From contig NZ_JACYXE010000007.1 in the NCBI RefSeq assembly GCF_014857905.1, positions 62,001-126,000 of the forward strand: a stretch of DNA of 64,000 nucleotides, given 5' to 3'. The notes below the pieces were generated by a model that saw only the letters and a list, made by a program, of their open reading frames with translations, made no database searches and was not told the DNA's origin. The position numbers and the translations under genes are program-made. The DNA is from Agilicoccus flavus (lineage in GTDB: Bacteria; Actinomycetota; Actinomycetes; Actinomycetales; Dermatophilaceae). Each line of letters begins with the position of its first letter. Within the stretch, counting starts at the first letter, position 1. Positions 60,150 through 64,000 of this stretch are shown here, piece after piece.

Positions 60150-60857
60150 TCACTTGCCGAGCTCGGCGGCCCGGGCGTCCCAGTCGGCCCAGATGTCGTC
60201 CTTCTCCTCGTCCATCTCGCGCATGACGGCCTTGCGGGCCTTCGCCGAGAGGTGGTCGACGTAGAGGGTGCCGTTGACGTGGTCGGTCTCGTGGAGCAGG
60301 CAGCGCGCGAACAGGCCGGTCCCCTCGATGCGCAGCGGGTTGCCCCGCTGGTCGACGCCGCGCACGACGGCGTAGAAGTCGCGCGCGAGCTCGGAGCCGG
60401 CGCCAGGGACCGACAGGCAGCCCTCCCAGCCGGTCTGGCGGCCGGCGAGGCCGGGGTCGATCGACTCGACGACCGGGTTGCACAGGTGACCGACGTGGCG
60501 GACGTCGTAGGCGTCGGTGCAGTCGTAGACGAAGAGCCGCAGGTCGACGCCGACCTGGTTGGCGGCGAGCCCCGCGCCGTGGGCCACGGCGTTCGTCGTG
60601 AACATGTCGTCGACGAGCGTGCGCAGGTCCTTCGACCCGAACTCGGTGACCTCCCGGCACGGGGTGTGCAGCACGTCCTCCCCGATGACCGTGATGCGGC
60701 GACGGCGTCCGCGCTTCACCTCGGCCGTGATCTCGGGGACGTGGTCCACGGGCACCCCGTCGAGCCGGGTGCGCCGGTCCGCGGGTGCTGCGGAGGGGTC
60801 GATCGTGCGGGGGGAGCGGCGCCCGAACGAGCCGAGCGCGCCGAAGGCGGAAGACAT
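60150..60857 (-). CDS. def: Peptide deformylase
   Basis: This protein is 235 aa from ATG 60857; in-frame ATGs at 60866 and 60869 would add three or four residues and no ribosome site decides between them. Motif 1 is AHGAGLAANQVGVDLRLFVY, motif 2 GWEGCLSVPGAG (zinc Cys), motif 3 CLLHETDHVNGTLYVDHLS (HExxH, catalytic Glu). It removes the formyl group from nascent N-terminal methionine. The N-terminal 60 residues are a basic, unusual extension compared with the usual 170-190-aa enzyme. Confidence 0.92.
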   Translation of the reverse strand: MSSAFGALGSFGRRSPRTIDPSAAPADRRTRLDGVPVDHVPEITAEVKRGRRRRITVIGEDVLHTPCREVTEFGSKDLRTLVDDMFTTNAVAHGAGLAANQVGVDLRLFVYDCTDAYDVRHVGHLCNPVVESIDPGLAGRQTGWEGCLSVPGAGSELARDFYAVVRGVDQRGNPLRIEGTGLFARCLLHETDHVNGTLYVDHLSAKARKAVMREMDEEKDDIWADWDARAAELGK

Positions 60858-61280
60858 GCGGTCCATCATCGCCGATCCGTGGGAGGGCGAGGTTCCGCGC
60901 AGGTCCCTCCCGGGTCGTCCCGGGTTCCGGCCGCCGCAGTCCTTCCGCCGTCGTGCCCCGGCGTGGACGCGCTGTCGACCCGTTTTGCCACCGCTGTCGC
61001 CCCCGCGGTGGTCCCCCGTGCCGTCGACCCCCCCGACGTCGGCGCTGCACCGGCTGGGCCATCGTCGCCCCACAGTCGTCCCCCGCCGTCATCAGCTCGT
61101 CGTGATGACATCGTCGTAGGCCGCGGCTCCGACGAATCCCCGGGATACACGGAGCGGTGTCGTCGTGCCGTGTCGTCGGCCCCGACTGTCGGGCCGCGAC
61201 GACTGGACCCGGTCGTCAGACTGCGGCGCATGGACCCGGTCGTCGGGCCGCGGTGATCGGTCCCGGCCGTCAGGGTTCGG
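60858..61280. other. Intergenic region with short direct repeats
   Basis: The 423 bases between the deformylase and the sigma factor genes contain no convincing gene. TGGACCCGGTCGTC occurs twice (61204-61217 and 61231-61244, 27 bases apart), embedded in GTCG/CGAC-rich low-complexity sequence. Confidence 0.55.
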
Positions 61281-61787
61281 TCACCCTCCGCCTCCGTGTC
61301 GTCCGGGCCCGTCGTCGCCCGCTCGGCCCAGGGCTCGGCGCAGCGCGGCGATCCCGTCGGCTCCCGCCCGACGGGCGGCGGCGGGGGAGCAGCCGAGCAC
61401 CCCGGCGACCTCGTCGTAGGGCAGACCCGCCAGGTGGTGGTAGGCGACCGCGTGGCGCTGCCGATCGGTGAGGCCGCGCAGGGCGTCGTACAGGTCTGCT
61501 GTGTCGTCGACGCCGGCGGCGGGGTCACGCGCCGTCGCGGGCACCTCGGCCGTGGGGGCCGGCGCGCGGGCCCGGGACCGGGCCACGTCGAGGGCCCGCC
61601 GGTGGGCGATGGTGACGAGCCACGCCTCGACGTTCGCGTCGTCGGGCAGGTCGGGCCACGCTCGCAGCGCCGACAAGAACGTCTCGCTCCACGCGTCGTC
61701 GGCGTCGACCGGCCCGAGCACGGCGCGGCACACGCGCAGCACGGTCGGCCCGTGCGTGGCGACCACGAACTCGAAGGGCGTCCTCAC
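61281..61787 (-). CDS. ECF-type RNA polymerase sigma factor
   Basis: This protein is 168 aa from GTG 61787 (VRTPFEFVVATHGPTVLRVC); an earlier in-frame start at 61832 is less likely. Region 2: DADDAWSETFLSALRAWPDL, EAWLVTIAHRRALDVARSRA. Region 4: ALRGLTDRQRHAVAYHHLAG, YDEVAGVLGCSPAAARRAGA. The standard ECF helix-turn-helix has alanines at one turn where serine/valine is usual. No anti-sigma factor gene is adjacent, so control is unclear. Its upstream flank is the minisatellite region. Confidence 0.85.
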   Translation of the reverse strand: MRTPFEFVVATHGPTVLRVCRAVLGPVDADDAWSETFLSALRAWPDLPDDANVEAWLVTIAHRRALDVARSRARAPAPTAEVPATARDPAAGVDDTADLYDALRGLTDRQRHAVAYHHLAGLPYDEVAGVLGCSPAAARRAGADGIAALRRALGRAGDDGPGRHGGGG

Positions 61788-61948
61788 GGCACCCAGCCAA
61801 CCAGGTGCGGCCCGGAAGGGTCGGTCACCCACCCGAGATCCGCTGCCCGACGACGTGCGGTGACCACGACGTCGTCGCGGGCATCCCCCGCGTCGTCGGC
61901 CGCGGTGGCCGTCCGACTCCGCCCCGGCGTTCGCCGCTGGTGTTGATG

Positions 61949-62164
61949 GTCGCGTTGACTGCGGCTGGCGGGCTGGCCTGGGTTCGCCGCGCAGAGCCTC
62001 TTGTCGCGTTGACTGCGGCTGGCGGGCCGGTCTCCGTTGGCCGCGCAGAGCCTCTTGTCGCGCTCACTGCGGCTGGCGGGCCGGTCTCCGTTGGCCGCGC
62101 AGAGCCTCTTGTCGCGCTCACTGCGGCTCGCGAGCTCGCCTCCGTTCGCCGCTCGCTGCCGCAG
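61949..62164. repeat. 54-bp minisatellite, four copies
   Basis: Unit starts GTCGCGTTGACTGCGGCTGG at 61949, 62003, 62057 and 62111. Copies 2 and 3 are almost identical, copy 1 differs in its middle, and copy 4 is degenerate at its end. The unit is a multiple of three, so all frames stay open and can read as an 18-aa repeat, for example AAVSATRGSARPTETGPP on the minus strand. It lies between the sigma factor and the HNH gene (gap 61788-62244), where no convincing gene is seen. Confidence 0.85.
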
Positions 62165-62244
62165 GCGAGGGGTCGGGACTCGCCCAGGGCCGGATCGCGG
62201 GGGGCGGCGCCGGGCAACGACGTCGAGCACCTCGAGTGAGGGGT

Positions 62245-63987
62245 TCAGAACGGTGGGTTGGCGCCCCGGTAGTCCTCGAGCGCCTGGCGGGTACCGGCGT
62301 GGGCCGTGCGTTCGGCGCTCAGGGCGGCGCGCAGGTCGGAGATCTCGTCGCGGAGCCGGCCCTCGCGGCCGTGCAGCCAGGCCTCGAGCGGATCGGACGG
62401 CTCGCCGGTGACGCTCGCGTCGGTCGTCGCCGGCATGACCCGCGCGCCCGGCCTCGCTGCCGGCGCGACGTCGTGCGTCGCCTCCGGTCCGGACCACGGT
62501 CCTGTCTCCGATCGCCCTCCACCTGAGCCCGACCCGGACCGCGGTCCCGCCTGCGACCGCCCGCCCTCCGACCCCGGCTCGGCACCGCGGGCCTGGCCGG
62601 GCCGCGGTCCTGATCCGCCGTCCTGGCCCGGTTCGGGGGTCGAGGGCTCGACGGGGGTGTCGACGCCGATGTCGGTGTAGTCGTACGGGAACGTCGTGTA
62701 GGTGTGGCCGTCGGGCAGGCGCCATGCGACGGTGCCGTCGGGGGTGAGGGTGGCGGTCCAGTGGTGGCGGGTCTTCTTGGAGTGGTGGCGTCGGCAGAGG
62801 CTCTGCAGGTTGGCGGCGCTCGTGTCACCGCCGTGTCGGCGTTCGTTCACGTGGTCGAGGTCGGTGGTGTGGGCGGGTCGGTCGCAGCCGGGGGCGCGGC
62901 AGCGACCGTCGCGGGCGCGGACGACGCGGGCCATGTCGGCGGGCGCCCGGTAGGTGTTGACGGCGGCGTTCATCGCGTAGCCGGTGGCGGGGTCGGTGAC
63001 GATGCGCCGCCAGCGGGCGTCGCGGCCGTGGGCGAGGGCGCGGATGGTCTCGGCGGCGACGGGGATCCCCTCGACGAGGCCGGGTTCGTCGGTCGCGCCG
63101 AGCAGGGCGGCGGCGGAGATGACGACGTCGACCACAGCGGTGGGCCAGCCGGCGGCCGGGTGGTCGGGGTGGTCGGTGCTGGTGGGGGCGTCGGGGGCGG
63201 GTCGGCCGAACAGGAGCAGGTCGAGGGCGATGTCGGAGCGCAGTTGGTCGAGGGTGCGCCGGTCGCCGCTGCCGCGCAGGGCGCGGGCGATGGCGTCGAT
63301 GCGGCGGTAGGCGCCGGCGCAGCGGGCGTCGGCGCCGCGGATGCCGAGGGAGGCGGCGCCGTCGTCCTCGGTGCGGATCCACACGGCGCGCCGGTTGGTG
63401 GCGGCGGAGCGGCGGGTGCGGCTGCTCGCGTGCCGGATGGTCTGTCGGCGCAGGCAGGCGCGGAACTCCCGCTGCCCCGCCGGGGCGCCGGTGCGTGCCC
63501 GCCGCCGCGCCGCATACGCGGCCACGGCCGCGGCGATCACGGCTCGGACGTCGGTCGGCACCTCCAGGGCGTCCACTTCCTCGACGACGGTGCACGCCTG
63601 CTCGAAGGTCAGCTCCCCGGCGGCCACCGAGGCGGTCAGCGGCTCGGCCACCGTCGGGGCCGCTTGGGCCAGGCCGGCTCGGCCCAGCCACGGCCCCCGC
63701 CGACCCCCGCACGACGCGACCGCGGAATCCACGACCGCGGACCGCGCCTGCGCCGCGACCTCCCGCCGCCGCGACGGCCCGGCGTCCGGTTCGTCGGCGA
63801 GGTCGGCCGCGGTCTGCGCCGCGATGAGTCGGCCCAGGACCTCCGCGCGGCGCAGCTCGATCCGCGCCGACTCCGCCTCCAGCTCGCGCAACTGTTCGTA
63901 CAGGTCGGCCGCGCCCGTCCGGGCGTCGGGACCATCACGGTTCTCGCGCTGCGAGGCCGCGACACTCTCCCCGGCGCCGCCGACCAC
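62245..63987 (-). CDS. DUF222 / HNH endonuclease domain protein
   Basis: This protein is about 580 aa from GTG 63987; the start is uncertain because the window ends 13 bases further on. The N-terminal DUF222 domain includes AAAVAAYAARRRARTGAPAG and TIRALAHGRDARWRRIVTDP. The HNH motif is CRAPGCDRPAHTTDLDHVNE, then RRHGGDTSAANLQSLCRRHH, with the metal and catalytic His/Asn positions present. A long Gly/Pro/Ser-rich low-complexity region and a C-terminal helix follow. These proteins are abundant, repeated paralogues in high-GC actinobacteria and often mobile-like; their biological role is unknown. The repeat array directly follows its stop. Confidence 0.85.
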   Translation of the reverse strand: MVGGAGESVAASQRENRDGPDARTGAADLYEQLRELEAESARIELRRAEVLGRLIAAQTAADLADEPDAGPSRRREVAAQARSAVVDSAVASCGGRRGPWLGRAGLAQAAPTVAEPLTASVAAGELTFEQACTVVEEVDALEVPTDVRAVIAAAVAAYAARRRARTGAPAGQREFRACLRRQTIRHASSRTRRSAATNRRAVWIRTEDDGAASLGIRGADARCAGAYRRIDAIARALRGSGDRRTLDQLRSDIALDLLLFGRPAPDAPTSTDHPDHPAAGWPTAVVDVVISAAALLGATDEPGLVEGIPVAAETIRALAHGRDARWRRIVTDPATGYAMNAAVNTYRAPADMARVVRARDGRCRAPGCDRPAHTTDLDHVNERRHGGDTSAANLQSLCRRHHSKKTRHHWTATLTPDGTVAWRLPDGHTYTTFPYDYTDIGVDTPVEPSTPEPGQDGGSGPRPGQARGAEPGSEGGRSQAGPRSGSGSGGGRSETGPWSGPEATHDVAPAARPGARVMPATTDASVTGEPSDPLEAWLHGREGRLRDEISDLRAALSAERTAHAGTRQALEDYRGANPPF

Positions 63988-64000
63988 CCCAGCAGTCTCG

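Noticed and set aside
61784-61900. Small gene ending in GTGA overlap with the sigma factor start
   Set aside because: Only about 27 codons are available from a GTG, without a ribosome site, and the frame is continuous with the repeat region; not supported.
61949-62164. CRISPR array
   Set aside because: The 54-bp units abut directly with no unique spacers and no cas genes are nearby; it is a minisatellite.

Overview
The window is high-GC DNA (over 70% G+C by eye in most genes, with many GTG starts and many ATGA/GTGA stop-start overlaps). It looks chromosomal and comes from an actinobacterium, most likely an intrasporangiaceae-like or other Micrococcales organism. That placement is an inference from gene content, namely a DUF222/HNH protein, gluABCD-type glutamate uptake, Tat/lipobox sugar-binding proteins and the absence of a dedicated sugar ABC ATPase. 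It is not from a search. No rRNA, tRNA or CRISPR array was seen.

Left part (1-10.1 kb): a partial nitronate monooxygenase, a PspC-domain protein, a coiled-coil protein and a tartrate/D-malate-type dehydrogenase. These are followed by a six-gene minus-strand beta-oxidation operon (thiolase, FabG-like SDR, MaoC hydratase, acyl-CoA ligase, two acyl-CoA dehydrogenases). A TetR gene is divergent from it, with a palindromic operator between them. From 10.2 to 14.7 kb, all on the minus strand, are UGPase, a YdcF-like protein, a 14-TM DHA2 exporter and a methyltransferase.

Sugar region (14.8-25.3 kb): a CUT1-type sugar uptake operon, a sugar-phosphate isomerase/epimerase-like protein, an SDR, a PTH2-type peptidyl-tRNA hydrolase, a GntR/FCD regulator, an MHS-family transporter and a split transketolase. 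Three copies of a TGTTGACA half-palindrome upstream of the SDR and the MHS/transketolase operon suggest that the GntR protein controls both.

The central discovery is a 14,900-bp transposon, 25871-40770. It has 10-bp perfect terminal inverted repeats and an 8-bp target duplication, and it has split a drug-type ABC exporter ATPase gene between its signature motif and Walker B. Removing the element and one target copy restores a 309-aa ORF exactly. The left end carries an unusual three-gene transposition module (ribbon-helix-helix protein, tyrosine recombinase lacking key catalytic residues, DDE transposase). The cargo is defence: a complete type I restriction-modification operon (hsdM-hsdS-hsdR), an overlapping YgjP/DUF45 metallopeptidase, and a Gabija-like pair (OLD-family ATPase/TOPRIM protein plus UvrD-like helicase). 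The exporter's first permease has also decayed by a one-base deletion.

Right part (42-64 kb): a lower-GC AAA ATPase, two small membrane proteins, gluABCD, a chemoreceptor, methionine aminopeptidase with an aminotransferase, a polysaccharide flippase followed by an alanine-racemase-like protein and a D-arabinono-lactone oxidase, a LacI regulator, a Tat/lipoprotein polysaccharide deacetylase, a YciI protein, peptide deformylase, an ECF sigma factor, a 54-bp minisatellite and a DUF222/HNH protein at the right edge. Several perfect hairpins mark operon ends.
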